A stretch of DNA of 64,000 bases from assembly GCF_014396975.1 (NCBI RefSeq), contig NZ_CP060719.1, positions 497,501-561,500 on the forward strand, in the 5' to 3' direction. Shown in pieces: positions 27,865 to 39,816 of this stretch (position 1 is the first letter of the stretch; each line of letters starts with the position of its first letter). The position numbers and the translations under genes were made by a program. This DNA comes from Thermomonas carbonis (lineage in GTDB: Bacteria; Pseudomonadota; Gammaproteobacteria; Xanthomonadales; Xanthomonadaceae). The notes under the pieces were generated by a model. That model worked only from the letters and a program-made list of their open reading frames with translations. It had not been told where the DNA came from and did no database searches.

Positions 27865-28795
27865 CGACCACTCCGTGCCTGCTGCCATGGGTGTTGCATG
27901 GCCGCGTTCCAGGGGTCGGCGGCATCGCCTGCGGTAAACCCATGCGGATGCAGCAGCCGATACTCGGACGCGGTCATGCCATGCCGCGCACGGAACGCAC
28001 GCGAGAAACTGCACGGGTTGTCGAAGCCGCACGCCGCGGAAATTTCCGTCACCGGCAGGCGCGTCGTGGACAGCAGCCGGCAGGCATGCGCCAGTCGCAA
28101 CTGCGCGGCGAACTGCTGCGGCCCGATGCCGTACAGCGCATGGAAGATCTTGGTGAAGTACCAGGGCGAGAAATTGCAGCGTTGCGCCAGTTCGGCCACC
28201 CGCAGGCCGCCACCGGCATGCCCTTCCAGGTACAGCCGCGCGCGCTGCATGCGCACCAGCACCTGGCGCTTGCGGCGCAGCGAATGGCCGGGGCAGCGCT
28301 CCGTGCCCGCGAGCAGTTCACGTTGCAGCATCGCCAGGAAACCGCGCAACGCGTCTGGCATGCGACCTTCGCCATCGGCCAAGCCCGTGTGCACGCGCCA
28401 AAGCCGCAATGCGATCGCACGTGCACCCGCCGGCATCCAGCCACGCGCCGGGAACAGCACGGGGCATCCGCCGCGGCCTGCAAGGCCTGCTGGATGGCCA
28501 GGTCGATGCCGACCGCGAACACCACGCTGTCGGCACCCGACCAGACCGTGGGCCGCGAGTCACGATCCAGCGCGATCCACTCGCGCGGCCCCAGCTCGAA
28601 GCCGCCCTCGCGCGAGCGCACCCGCACGCGACCACGCAGCACGCACCAGACGATGGCGGCGTGGCGGCCAGCATCGAGCAAGCCATCGCCAGTGGCCAGG
28701 ACCAGATCGAATGGCGATTGTGAAGCCGCGACGACAGCGCAAGCGGCCAACGGGGGCAGGCGAGTACGGGGAACGAACAGGGACACGGGATGCAT
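27861..28795 (-). pseudogene. AraC-family transcription regulator, disrupted by a one-base frameshift
   Basis: Two frames together make one AraC regulator. The first (from ATG 28795, GGAG upstream) gives a cupin-like sensor domain (AIVWCVLRGRVRVRSREGGF, LGPREWIALD) up to about residue 110. The second gives the C-terminal double HTH (LAQRCNFSPWYFTKIFHAL, VTEISAACGFDNPCSFSRAF, RARHGMTASEYR). They are joined at a run of four Gs at 28461-28464 (+ strand). Adding one base there restores a continuous 311-codon frame reading ADAPVLFPARGWMP. This is either a recent mutation or a homopolymer sequencing error. The downstream HTH gene is coupled to its stop. Confidence 0.85.
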
Positions 28796-28908
28796 GGCCG
28801 GCTCCACTTCGGGATGTCGACCGCCATCAACAGGGATGCCTGCACGCAGGTCAGGAAATCGCGGCGAAACTCACCCGAAATTTTCCCGAATCCTTTTGAT
28901 TCAACGTG

Positions 28909-31131
28909 TTAGCGGACAGGCTCCGTGACCAACTCCTCCAACCGGAGCAGCCCGATATCGCTGTCCTGCTGGCCCACGACCATGCTCACGTACAGCCAGC
29001 GACCGTCCCGCGACACCGTCGGCGCCAGCGTCGGCGCACCGCGCCTTTGCGCGTCCAGGCAACCGGCATCGGCTTCCGTTGCCGGCGTTCCCAGCCAGTG
29101 CCAGCGGGACAGACAGGCTGGCGCGGCGGTGCGCAGGGCAAATGCCCGGCCATCCAGCAGTGCCCAACGCCGCAGCCAGTAGTTCGCCGGCGATTCGGCA
29201 TCGACCTGCACCAGCGCGCGCAGATCCGGATCCACCCGCCAAAGCCCAGGTCGGGTGGTGCGAACGAAATGCACCTGACCGGTGGCGGCGTCGAAACGCG
29301 CCTCGCCGACATCGTCCAGTTGCGCCAACACCTGAGGGCTCGTTTTCGACAGGTCCAGGATCTGCAACGCCAACCGGCTCGCGCCACGATCGACCAGCAC
29401 CAGCATGCGTTGCCCGGGCAGGTACTGGGCGGCATACGGCAGACCCTCCAGCGGCAAGGCGTGGACGCGGCCGCTGGCGACATCGATTTCGTGCAGGCGG
29501 GCGCCGCCACTGCCCTTGCTTTCGCCAATCACCAGCAAGCGCCTGCCATCGTCGGACCACTGCGGTGGATGCCGCGAGATGGGAGTGAAATCTTCGATCA
29601 TTCGCAACTGGTCGGGATCGGCGGGTTCGCCCAGCCACAGCCGCGCGTCGCGGTTACGGTCGGAATGGAAGGCCAGCCAGCGTCCATCCGGCGACGGTGA
29701 CGGCAGCAGGTCGTTGCCGGTGGACGCGAACAGGGGTTCCGGCACGGCCCCGGCCCGCATCGGCAGCGGGTAGCGGAACATCGCGATGCGTTCCTCGCCG
29801 AGGGTGAAGGCCATCACCTTGCCGCGCGCAGCGATATCCAGGCCGACGCCCTCGAAGCCGCCGAGCGCGCGAGTCTGGCCGCTGCCCAGGTCGTGCCGAT
29901 GCAACTGCGACGGATTGCCGGGCAGGGCCAGCAGCAGGGAGCGACCATCCGGTGCCCACGCCCAGCCGTTGAGGCTGCTTTGCAGCCGGGTGAGCTTGCG
30001 CGGCGTGCCGCCCGCCGCCGGCATCGCCCACAAATCGGAATGACTGAGGCCGCGACGGAACACCAGTTGCGTCCCGTCCGGCGAAAAGCGCGGATCGAAA
30101 TCGACATCGCCCCTGCCATGCGCATACGCCAACGGCTGCCACAGGCCGCTGTCCAGGCGCAGGATCGCCAGCGGCGCGGCGGCACCATCGGCCTCGGATT
30201 CCAGTCCGGCGATGATCCCGCTGCCATCCGGCAACCAGTCGTAGCGGCCATTGACGCGGTCGCAGCGACCGACCGCGCGGGTAGCCCCGCCGCTGGCCGG
30301 TACCAGCAGCAATTCGCAGCCGGCTTTCTCGTCGATGCGGGCGAATACCAGCTGCCGGCCATCCGGCGACCAGCGCGGCAGATGATCGGAATGATCGTGC
30401 GGCGGTGAGGTCAGTTGCCGGGGCGGTGTGGCCTGGGTGGCCTGCACGAACAAGGCCGGGGCATCGTCCGCTCCACCAGGCGGCATCGCGTACGCAACCA
30501 GTGCGCCGTCGGGCGACAACGCCGGCTGGATTTCCGGGCCCGGCCGTGAGGTCAGCAAGGTATAGGGCAGTTCGCCCGGTGGCCGGGCCAACGCCGCCGT
30601 CATCGGCGCGGATGCATCTTCTGAATGCGTTCGCGACACGACCCAGCCAGCGACCGCCGCCACAATCAGCATGAACAGCCCGATGCCGACCACGCGCCCC
30701 CGATCGCGAGGCCTGCGTGCATCGGCATGCGATGCGGCCTGCTCCATGCCTGCCGCGGGCGATGCAACGACCTGGTCCGGCAACCACTCGACCTCGGCCA
30801 GCAGGCGATAGCCGGATTTCGGAATGGTTTCGAGATACGCAGGCGCTTCGCGATCGTCGCCCAGCGCCTTGCGCAGCGTGGTGATCGCCTGGGTCACCAC
30901 GTCGTCGGTCGGCATCGTGCCCGCCCATACCGCATCGAGCAGCGCCTCGCGGCTCACCACCCTGCCCGGCTGCGCGGCCAGTACCTGCAACACCTGTAGC
31001 GCCTTCAGGGTAATCCGCTGCGGTGCATCATCGCCACGAACCACTTCGCGACAATCGATGTTCAGCACGCAGGCACCGACCCGCAGACGTGTGCTGGGCG
31101 ATTCCGGCGATGGCGTGAAGTGGTTTCTCAT
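28909..31131 (-). CDS. CadC-like membrane transcription regulator with beta-propeller sensor
   Basis: A 740-residue one-component regulator. Residues about 15-112 form an OmpR/PhoB-type winged helix (LKALQVLQVLAAQPGRVVSR, AITTLRKALGDD, ETIPKSGYRLL). A single membrane helix lies at about 147-166 (VVGIGLFMLIVAAVAGWVV). The periplasmic part is a TolB/PD40-type propeller with repeated SPDG blades (LSPDGALVAYA, WSPDGRQLVFA, FSPDGTQLVFRR, PSPDGRWLAFHS). This layout is known for CadC-related proteins in which the periplasmic part senses a signal. Its target is not evident; the AraC gene follows it by 113 bases. Confidence 0.9.
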   Translation of the reverse strand: MRNHFTPSPESPSTRLRVGACVLNIDCREVVRGDDAPQRITLKALQVLQVLAAQPGRVVSREALLDAVWAGTMPTDDVVTQAITTLRKALGDDREAPAYLETIPKSGYRLLAEVEWLPDQVVASPAAGMEQAASHADARRPRDRGRVVGIGLFMLIVAAVAGWVVSRTHSEDASAPMTAALARPPGELPYTLLTSRPGPEIQPALSPDGALVAYAMPPGGADDAPALFVQATQATPPRQLTSPPHDHSDHLPRWSPDGRQLVFARIDEKAGCELLLVPASGGATRAVGRCDRVNGRYDWLPDGSGIIAGLESEADGAAAPLAILRLDSGLWQPLAYAHGRGDVDFDPRFSPDGTQLVFRRGLSHSDLWAMPAAGGTPRKLTRLQSSLNGWAWAPDGRSLLLALPGNPSQLHRHDLGSGQTRALGGFEGVGLDIAARGKVMAFTLGEERIAMFRYPLPMRAGAVPEPLFASTGNDLLPSPSPDGRWLAFHSDRNRDARLWLGEPADPDQLRMIEDFTPISRHPPQWSDDGRRLLVIGESKGSGGARLHEIDVASGRVHALPLEGLPYAAQYLPGQRMLVLVDRGASRLALQILDLSKTSPQVLAQLDDVGEARFDAATGQVHFVRTTRPGLWRVDPDLRALVQVDAESPANYWLRRWALLDGRAFALRTAAPACLSRWHWLGTPATEADAGCLDAQRRGAPTLAPTVSRDGRWLYVSMVVGQQDSDIGLLRLEELVTEPVR

Positions 31132-31226
31132 GGCAGCAGCTCGACTCTAGCGAGTCCAGCCGTTGCAGCACACCTGCCCAGGGTCACGAGGCCGGGACGG
31201 ATGCATTCGGCAAAGTGACCAGCGAC

Positions 31227-33288
<2,062 letters not shown>

Positions 33289-33320
33289 CGCGAATTAGAC
33301 CACAGCCGGCCGAGGGGCGC

Positions 33321-34694
33321 TCAGGGCTCGAGGGCGTGGATCGCCTTCGCGTGGTCGGACACGACCTGCAGCGTCGAGGCGTCGCTGTCGAACAGCGAGA
33401 AAAGTCCCTGCGCTTCCTGCGGCGGATCGCCGGTGAACGGATCGCCGGCCTTCCACATGAAGTCACTGTTGGTCGTGCGGCCACGCCCGCCCCAGGCCCA
33501 GAAGTTCGAGCCGGCGATGGCGTCGCCGGCCTGCATGCGTTGCAGCAGGCGTTCGTAGATCGCGCGATGGAAGCGGTCGCGCGCGATCACCCCCGACGCC
33601 GGATCGAACGACCCGCCATCGCGGTTCAGGCCGAACTCCGACAGCACGATCGGCTTGCCCATTTTTCCGGCGGCGTCGATGTGGCGGTCGATGTATTCCA
33701 GAGACGTTTTCAAGCCGGACTCCAGCCGCGCCGCCGGATCCTTGTGGTCCATCCAGCTCCAGTTCGATGGCCACAGATGGAAGGTCAGGTAATCGACGTT
33801 CGCGCTCTTGTGCGCCTGCAGGAACAGGTCGAGGTCGCCGATCGAACCCATCGCGCCCTCGCTGCCGGTGCTGACCAGTTGCCTGGGCGCGAGTTCCTTG
33901 ATGTAGCCAGCGGTCTCGTCGATCCAACGATCGTAGGCGGCGATGTTGGCGCGGCCACCGTCCTGGCTGCCGGGGCGCGGCTCGTTGGCCAGTTGCCACG
34001 ACATCACCGTCGGATCATCGACGTACGCGACGCCGCTGATGCCATTGGTGCGGCCGATGACGGTGCGGATCGCGTCACGATAGATCGCCTGCGCTTTCGG
34101 CAACGCGTAGAAGCGCGCCGAGTGCTGCATGAAGCCGTTCCAGTCGCCGGTCTTGTCGGGATCGGACAACGGCTCGCCGGTGGCCCATGCCACGTACTGC
34201 GACATGCCACCTGACCATTGCCAGAAATTGTTGAGGTAGAGCACCGCCTTCATGTCGCGCTTGCCCATCTCGACCAGCAGGGTGTCCAGCCCCTGCAACA
34301 TCCGTTCGTCGTACTCACCGGGCGCGGTCATGATCGCGGGACGCACCGCGCGCTGGAACGCGCTCGCCTCCGACATCGCCAGCACGCGCAGGTTGTCGAT
34401 GCCGGCAGCCTTCAGCTGGTCGAGTTCGGCGCGCAGCCGCTCACGGTCGCCGATGCCGTCCGCCGCGCCGAGGTAGGCGCCGTACCAGAAGTTCGCGCCG
34501 GCGAAACGATAGGGTTTGCCGTCGATGGTGAAACGGGTGCCTTCCACTTTGACGAAGCCGGACTGCGCGTTCGGTTGTGCGTGCGAAGTGCCTGCGTCGG
34601 GATGCGTTGCGGGGGTCGCTTCCACCTTGGCGGGCGGCGGCGCGCAGCCGACCAGCAACAACGCGAACGACAGCAGCAAGTGCAAAGGGCGCAT
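33321..34694 (-). CDS. GH5-family glycoside hydrolase lipoprotein (mannanase-like)
   Basis: A 457-residue lipoprotein with the lipobox LLVGC at C17, then a Pro/Ala-rich linker and a TIM-barrel catalytic domain. The acid/base is E238 in SWQLANEPR and the nucleophile is E353 in IVLSEFGLN. FAGANFWYGAYLG and FHLWPSNWSWMD are typical of the GH5 mannanase branch (subfamily 7). The expected substrate is beta-mannan; this is inferred from the branch. There are no other glycan-use genes next to it. ATG 34694 gives the signal peptide; the longer frame does not add homology. Confidence 0.88.
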   Translation of the reverse strand: MRPLHLLLSFALLLVGCAPPPAKVEATPATHPDAGTSHAQPNAQSGFVKVEGTRFTIDGKPYRFAGANFWYGAYLGAADGIGDRERLRAELDQLKAAGIDNLRVLAMSEASAFQRAVRPAIMTAPGEYDERMLQGLDTLLVEMGKRDMKAVLYLNNFWQWSGGMSQYVAWATGEPLSDPDKTGDWNGFMQHSARFYALPKAQAIYRDAIRTVIGRTNGISGVAYVDDPTVMSWQLANEPRPGSQDGGRANIAAYDRWIDETAGYIKELAPRQLVSTGSEGAMGSIGDLDLFLQAHKSANVDYLTFHLWPSNWSWMDHKDPAARLESGLKTSLEYIDRHIDAAGKMGKPIVLSEFGLNRDGGSFDPASGVIARDRFHRAIYERLLQRMQAGDAIAGSNFWAWGGRGRTTNSDFMWKAGDPFTGDPPQEAQGLFSLFDSDASTLQVVSDHAKAIHALEP

Positions 34695-34804
34695 GGACGG
34701 GCCTGCCTGATGACAAGCCCGCACGATAATCCAGCGCGCCAGCCGCGACCATCGCCAATTCCGGCATAGCCGGCGCGTGTTTCGACATGCCTCGCGGCAG
34801 GCGG

Positions 34805-36661
34805 TCAGAGCGCGTCGAGCATCGCCTTGTCGCGCACGGCGCCCTTGTCGGCGCTGGTCGCCAGCAGTGCGTAGGCCTTGAGCGCGGTGCTGACCTTGCG
34901 CGCGCGCGGCTGCGCCGGCTTCCAACCTTTCGCGTCCTGCTCGGTGCGACGGGTCGCGAGCTCATCGTCGGCGACGAGCAGGTTGATGGTGCGGTTCGGG
35001 ATGTCGATGCGGATGCGGTCGCCATCGCGGACCAGGCCGATCGCACCGCCGGCCGCGGCTTCCGGCGAGGCATGCCCGATCGACAACCCCGAGGTGCCGC
35101 CGGAGAAGCGGCCATCGGTGAGCAACGCGCACGCCTTGCCCAGCCCCTTCGACTTCAGGTAACTGGTCGGATACAGCATCTCCTGCATGCCCGGCCCGCC
35201 CTTCGGGCCTTCGTAGCGGATCACCACCACATCGCCGGCCTGCACTTCGTCGCCGAGGATCCCGGCCACCGCCGCGTCCTGGCTTTCGTACACGCGCGCC
35301 CTGCCTTCGAACACATGCACGGATTCGTCGACGCCGGCGGTCTTCACCACGCAGCCGTCCACCGCGATGTTGCCGGCGAGCACCGCCAGTCCGCCTTCCT
35401 GCGAATAGGCATGCTCGACGCTGCGGATGCAGCCTTCCACGCGATCGATATCGAGCGTCGGCCAGCGAGTGGCCTGGCTGAAGGCGACCTGGGTCGGGAT
35501 GCCGGCCGGGCCTGCGCGGAAGAACGTGGTGACCTTCTCGTCGTCGACCGTGGCGATGTCCCACTTCGCGATTGCATCGCCGAGATTCGCTGCGTGCACG
35601 GTGGCGACATCCGTGTGCAGCAGGCCACCACGCACGAGTTCGCCGAGGATCGCCATGATGCCGCCGGCGCGATGCACGTCCTCGACATGGTACTTCGGCG
35701 AATTCGGCGCGACCTTGCACAACTGCGGCACGCGCTTCGACAGGCGATCGATATCTGCCATGCCGAAGTCGACCTCGGCTTCCTGGGCAGCGGCGAGCAG
35801 GTGCAGGATCGTGTTGGTCGAGCCGCCCATCGCGATATCGAGGGTCATCGCGTTCTCGAACGCCTCGAAGGTGGCGATGCCGCGCGGCAAGGCGCGCGCA
35901 TCTTCGCCTCCATACCAGCGATGGCAGAGTTCCACCGCAGTGCGCCCGGCCTGCAGGAACAACTGCTCGCGGTCCGCATGCGTCGCCAGCACCGTGCCGT
36001 TGCCCGGCAACGACAGGCCCAACGCTTCGGTCAAACAGTTCATCGAGTTGGCGGTGAACATGCCGCTGCAGGAACCGCAGGTCGGGCACGCACTGCGCTC
36101 GACCACGGCGACTTGTTCATCGGATGCATTCGGATCCGCGGCCATCACCATCGCGTCGATCAAGTCGAGCTTGTGGCCGGTCGTGGAGCCGTCGGCGAGC
36201 CTGGTCTTGCCCGCTTCCATCGGACCGCCCGACACGAAGACCGTCGGGATGTTCAAGCGCAGCGCCGCCATCAGCATGCCGGGCGTGATCTTGTCGCAGT
36301 TGGAGATGCACACCAGCGCGTCTGCGCAGTGCGCATTGACCATGTACTCGACGGAGTCCGCGATGATTTCGCGCGAAGGCAGCGAGTACAGCATGCCGTC
36401 GTGGCCCATCGCGATGCCGTCATCGACGGCGATGGTGTCGAACTCCTTGGCGACGCCGCCGACGCGTTCGATCTCGCGCGCGACCAGTTGCCCGAGATCC
36501 TTCAGGTGGACATGACCCGGTACGAACTGGGTGAACGAATTCGCGATGGCGATGATCGGCTTGTGGAAGTCGCCGTCGGTCATGCCGGTGGCGCGCCACA
36601 GCGCGCGGGCACCGGCCATGTTGCGGCCGTGAGTGGAGGTCTTCGAACGGTACTCGGGCAT
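34805..36661 (-). CDS. ilvD: Dihydroxy-acid dehydratase
   Basis: IlvD dehydrates 2,3-dihydroxy-isovalerate and -methylvalerate to the 2-keto acids of valine and isoleucine synthesis. The 618 residues match the family length. Motifs are [33 protein letters not shown], the cluster segment [12 protein letters not shown] with its cysteine pair, [19 protein letters not shown], and [18 protein letters not shown]. It lies on the minus strand, divergent from the ilv leader, and so is not under the attenuator. 110 bases separate its stop from the glycosidase start. Confidence 0.98.
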   Translation of the reverse strand: MPEYRSKTSTHGRNMAGARALWRATGMTDGDFHKPIIAIANSFTQFVPGHVHLKDLGQLVAREIERVGGVAKEFDTIAVDDGIAMGHDGMLYSLPSREIIADSVEYMVNAHCADALVCISNCDKITPGMLMAALRLNIPTVFVSGGPMEAGKTRLADGSTTGHKLDLIDAMVMAADPNASDEQVAVVERSACPTCGSCSGMFTANSMNCLTEALGLSLPGNGTVLATHADREQLFLQAGRTAVELCHRWYGGEDARALPRGIATFEAFENAMTLDIAMGGSTNTILHLLAAAQEAEVDFGMADIDRLSKRVPQLCKVAPNSPKYHVEDVHRAGGIMAILGELVRGGLLHTDVATVHAANLGDAIAKWDIATVDDEKVTTFFRAGPAGIPTQVAFSQATRWPTLDIDRVEGCIRSVEHAYSQEGGLAVLAGNIAVDGCVVKTAGVDESVHVFEGRARVYESQDAAVAGILGDEVQAGDVVVIRYEGPKGGPGMQEMLYPTSYLKSKGLGKACALLTDGRFSGGTSGLSIGHASPEAAAGGAIGLVRDGDRIRIDIPNRTINLLVADDELATRRTEQDAKGWKPAQPRARKVSTALKAYALLATSADKGAVRDKAMLDAL

Positions 36662-36772
36662 CGGCTTGAGGCTTCGCGATTTCGCGTGGCGCGCTGGAAG
36701 CCTTGATTCTGCTGGGTTTCCACGGTTTCAGGTGCAACCGTCCTTCATGCGAAATCGGCATAAGCCGATCTG

Positions 36773-36778
36773 TTGACA
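36773..36778 (+). promoter_or_regulatory. Candidate -35 box (TTGACA) of the ilv-leu operon
   Basis: A perfect TTGACA stands 30 bases before the leader-peptide ATG. At a 17-base spacing the -10 hexamer would be 36796-36801 (GTCTTC, a poor match), and transcription would begin close to 36808-36810. This placement would make the leader mRNA nearly leaderless. Confidence 0.4.
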
Positions 36779-36808
36779 CCACCGCGTGGCGCATGGTCTT
36801 CTCGCCCC

Positions 36809-36919
36809 ATGTTGCAACGCCGCACACCACTGACGACCAGCCCGACCGCACTTGCGGCGACCGTCCTCGTACTCGTCCTTATTACCTCGCCAACAGGTGC
36901 GGGACGATCCGGCGCGTAA
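36809..36919 (+). CDS. ilv operon leader peptide
   Basis: A 36-codon reading frame from ATG 36809 to TAA 36917-36919. Its middle holds the uninterrupted codons Val-Leu-Val-Leu-Val-Leu-Ile (36863-36883), preceded by Thr and followed by SPTGAGRSGA. Seven consecutive branched-chain codons are the mark of a ribosome-stalling control region that senses charged tRNAs for Val, Leu and Ile. The end resembles the C terminus of the enterobacterial ilvGMEDA leader peptide. No Shine-Dalgarno is seen, so the message may be leaderless. It is too short for normal gene calling. Confidence 0.88.
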   Translation: MLQRRTPLTTSPTALAATVLVLVLITSPTGAGRSGA

Positions 36920-36973
36920 GCAGAAACACAACGCCAGAATCGCAAACCCCGCACCGAGAGGTGCGGGGTTTTT
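36896..36973 (+). terminator. Attenuator: antiterminator and terminator before ilvC
   Basis: The terminator is a perfect 12-bp stem (36944-36955 with 36960-36971, arm AAACCCCGCACC), loop GAGA, with five Ts at its end. The 8 bases GGTGCGGG at 36896-36903, inside the leader frame just past the control codons, repeat the terminator's right arm exactly. They can therefore pair with CCCGCACC (36948-36955) instead, forming an antiterminator when the ribosome stalls on the Val/Leu/Ile codons. When translation runs to the stop, the ribosome covers this segment and the terminator forms. Confidence 0.88.
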
Positions 36974-37045
36974 CGTTTCTGGACGCGGAAAAAAAGAAAA
37001 CGAAGACCACCGCACCACCACCGAACCCAACCCAGGACAGACGCA

Positions 37046-38059
37046 ATGACCAGCACCAGCAAGCCCCGCATCGCCATCGTCGGCTACGGCAGCCAGGGCC
37101 GCGCGCATGCGCTCAACCTTCGCGACTCCGGCTTCGACGTCACCATCGGCCTGCGCCCGGGCGGTCCCACCGAGATCAAGGCGAAGGCCGACGGCTTCAC
37201 CGTGAAAACGCCGGCGGATGCGGTCAGGGACGCGGAGATCGTCGCCGTGCTGACCCCGGACATGGTGCAGCCGCAGCTGTATGGCGAGGTCATCGAGCCG
37301 AACATCGCCAAGGGCGCCTGCCTGCTGTTCGCGCACGGCTTCAACGTGCATTACGGCCAGATCACCCCGCGCGAGGACCTGGACGTGGTGCTGGTCGCGC
37401 CGAAGGGCCCGGGCGCGCTGGTCCGCCGCGAATACGAGATCGGCCGCGGCGTGCCGTCGGTCTATGCGATCCAGCAGGACCTGAGCGGCAATGCCGAACA
37501 GTTGGCGCTGACCTATTGCGGCGGCATCGGTGGCGCGCGCCAGAACGCAATCAAGACCACCTTCAAGGAAGAAACCGAGACCGACCTGTTCGGCGAGCAG
37601 GCGGTGCTGTGCGGCGGCGCGACCAAGCTGGTCCAGGCCGGCTGGGAAACCCTGGTGGAAGCCGGTTACCAGCCGGAAGTCGCGTACTACGAATGCCTGC
37701 ACGAGCTGAAGCTGATCGTCGACCTGTTCTACGAAGGCGGCATCACCCGCATGCACGAATTCATCAGCGAGACCGCGCAATACGGTGCGCTGACCCGCGG
37801 CGATTACATCGTCGACGCCAACACCCGCGCGCAGATGAAGAAGGTGCTGACCGAAATCCAGGACGGCACCTTCGCCCGCCAATGGATCGCCGAGTACGCC
37901 GCCGGCAACGCCAACTACAAGGCGCTGAAGCAGGCCGACCTGGATCATCCGATCGAGGCGGTCGGCAAGAAGCTGCGCGCCAACATGAAGTGGCTGGCCA
38001 CCGCGCCGACCCCGGCGAAACCTGCGACCGAAGCGCAACCGCAGAGCGAGGCCGCGTAA
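37046..38059 (+). CDS. ilvC: Ketol-acid reductoisomerase (class I)
   Basis: IlvC isomerises and reduces acetolactate or acetohydroxybutyrate with NAD(P)H. The 337-residue product has the short class I architecture. The Rossmann motif [17 protein letters not shown] is at about 13-29, with [21 protein letters not shown], the [15 protein letters not shown] metal segment, and [20 protein letters not shown] short Ala/Pro tail follows the core. AGGA lies upstream of ATG 37046. It is the first gene after the attenuator, and its stop TAA shares its last A with the ilvG start. Confidence 0.98.
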   Translation: MTSTSKPRIAIVGYGSQGRAHALNLRDSGFDVTIGLRPGGPTEIKAKADGFTVKTPADAVRDAEIVAVLTPDMVQPQLYGEVIEPNIAKGACLLFAHGFNVHYGQITPREDLDVVLVAPKGPGALVRREYEIGRGVPSVYAIQQDLSGNAEQLALTYCGGIGGARQNAIKTTFKEETETDLFGEQAVLCGGATKLVQAGWETLVEAGYQPEVAYYECLHELKLIVDLFYEGGITRMHEFISETAQYGALTRGDYIVDANTRAQMKKVLTEIQDGTFARQWIAEYAAGNANYKALKQADLDHPIEAVGKKLRANMKWLATAPTPAKPATEAQPQSEAA

Positions 38060-39816
38060 TGAATGGAGCCCGCTGGCTGGCGCAAGCCCTGGTCGCGGAA
38101 GGCGTGGAGACGCTGTTCGGGTATCCCGGCGGCACGATCATGCCCTTCTACGACGCGCTGCACAGCGCGCCCGGACTGAAGCACGTCCTGGTACGCCACG
38201 AGCAGGGTGCGGCGTTCGCCGCCAACGGGTATGCGCGTGCCAGCGGGCGCGTCGGCGTGTGCGTGGCGACCTCCGGCCCGGGTGCGTCCAACCTGGTCAC
38301 CGGTATCGCCGACGCGATGCTGGATTCGGTGCCGATGGTGGTGATCACCGGCCAGGTGCCGACCCACCTGATGGGCACCGATGCGTTCCAGGAACTGGAC
38401 GTGTTCGGCATGACCCTGCCGATGGTCAAGCACAGCTTCATCGCGCGGCGCGTCGAGGACCTGCCGATGATGGTCGCCGAGGCATTCCGCCTGGCGCGCT
38501 CCGGCCGTCCCGGTCCGGTGCTGATCGACCTGCCGAAGGATGTGCAGATCGCCGATGCCGCACATTTGCCGGCGCACGCATCGCTGGGCACCGATCCGGT
38601 GGAAATGCCGAAGGATGCGTCGCTGCATGAAGCACTCGCGCTGATCTCGCAGGCGCAGAAGCCGGTGATCTATGGCGGCGGCGGCATCGTCCTGGGCGAT
38701 GCAGTGCAGGCGTTCCGCACCTTCGTCGATGCCACCCAGATCCCGACCGTGCTGACCCTGAAGGCGCTGGGTTCGCTGGCGACCGCGCATCCGCTCCACC
38801 TCGGCATGATCGGCATGCACGGCAGCCGCGCCGCCAACCTGGCGGTGCAGGAATCCGACCTGCTGGTGGTGGTCGGCGCGCGTTTCGACGATCGCGCTAC
38901 CGGCAAGCTGGCCGAGTTCGCGCCGAACGCACACGTCGTCCACATGGACATCGACGCCTGCGAGATCGGCAAGCTGCGCCATGCCGACGCCGGCGTGCGC
39001 GGCGACATCGCCACCACCCTGACCAAGCTGACCCTGCCCTGCGCTGCGCACTTGCATGGCCGCCACGGCACCGCGCGCAAAGCCTGGCGCGCGCAGTGCC
39101 AGCAACGTGCGCGCCAGCACGCGGCACGCTACGACGCCCCCGGCGACACGGTGTTCGCACCTGCGCTGCTGAAGCGGCTGTCGGAACTGGCACCGGAGGC
39201 GATCGTGTCCTGCGATGTCGGCCAGCACCAGATGTGGGTGGCCCAGCACTGGCGCTTGGACGATCCGCGCAAGCACCTGACCTCCGGCGCGCTGGGCGCG
39301 ATGGGCTTCGGCCTGCCCGCGGCGATGGGCGCGCAGGAATCCATGCGTAACGAGGGCCGCCACGACGCGCAGGTGATCTGCGTCAGCGGCGATGGCTCGA
39401 TCATGATGAACATCCAGGAGCTGGCGACGCTGAAGCGCTACCGGCTGCCGGTGAAGATCGTGCTGCTCGACAACCAGGCGCTGGGCATGGTCCGCCAGTG
39501 GCAGGAACTGTTCTTCGAGAAGCGCTATTCCGAGATCGACCTGTCCGACAACCCGGACTTCGCGGCGGTCGCCACTGCGTTCGGTATCCAGGCCTTTCAC
39601 GTGGACAAGGCGGCCGATGTCGAAGCCGCACTGCATGCCTTGCTGGCCGCCGAGGGCCCGGCCTTCCTGCATGTCGCCATCGACACCGCCGCCAACGTCT
39701 GGCCGCTGGTGCCACCGAACCGCAACAACGCGGAAATGATGGATGACAGCCCGATGGATGCCGCTGCGCCCTCGCCCACCCACGCCGCGGACGCTGCCCA
39801 TGCGCTACCAGCTTGA
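38059..39816 (+). CDS. ilvG: Acetolactate synthase large subunit
   Basis: This subunit condenses two pyruvates, or pyruvate with 2-ketobutyrate, using thiamine diphosphate; FAD is structural. The 585-residue protein has LFGYPGGTIMPFYDAL, the catalytic glutamate in VRHEQGAAF, TSGPGASNLVTGIADA, FQELDVFGMTLPMVKHS, and the ThDP motif GDGSIMMNIQELATLKRY. The downstream ACT-type small subunit makes this the IlvG/IlvM type isozyme. It overlaps the ilvC stop by one base and ilvM by 17 bases. Confidence 0.97.
   Translation: MNGARWLAQALVAEGVETLFGYPGGTIMPFYDALHSAPGLKHVLVRHEQGAAFAANGYARASGRVGVCVATSGPGASNLVTGIADAMLDSVPMVVITGQVPTHLMGTDAFQELDVFGMTLPMVKHSFIARRVEDLPMMVAEAFRLARSGRPGPVLIDLPKDVQIADAAHLPAHASLGTDPVEMPKDASLHEALALISQAQKPVIYGGGGIVLGDAVQAFRTFVDATQIPTVLTLKALGSLATAHPLHLGMIGMHGSRAANLAVQESDLLVVVGARFDDRATGKLAEFAPNAHVVHMDIDACEIGKLRHADAGVRGDIATTLTKLTLPCAAHLHGRHGTARKAWRAQCQQRARQHAARYDAPGDTVFAPALLKRLSELAPEAIVSCDVGQHQMWVAQHWRLDDPRKHLTSGALGAMGFGLPAAMGAQESMRNEGRHDAQVICVSGDGSIMMNIQELATLKRYRLPVKIVLLDNQALGMVRQWQELFFEKRYSEIDLSDNPDFAAVATAFGIQAFHVDKAADVEAALHALLAAEGPAFLHVAIDTAANVWPLVPPNRNNAEMMDDSPMDAAAPSPTHAADAAHALPA

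Noticed and set aside
27495..27900. Possible intact insertion sequence
   Set aside because: Only an OrfA-like HTH is present. No OrfB, terminal inverted repeats or target duplication can be seen.
34787..36706. 639-codon open frame antisense to ilvD
   Set aside because: Shadow of ilvD; no recognisable domain or ribosome site.
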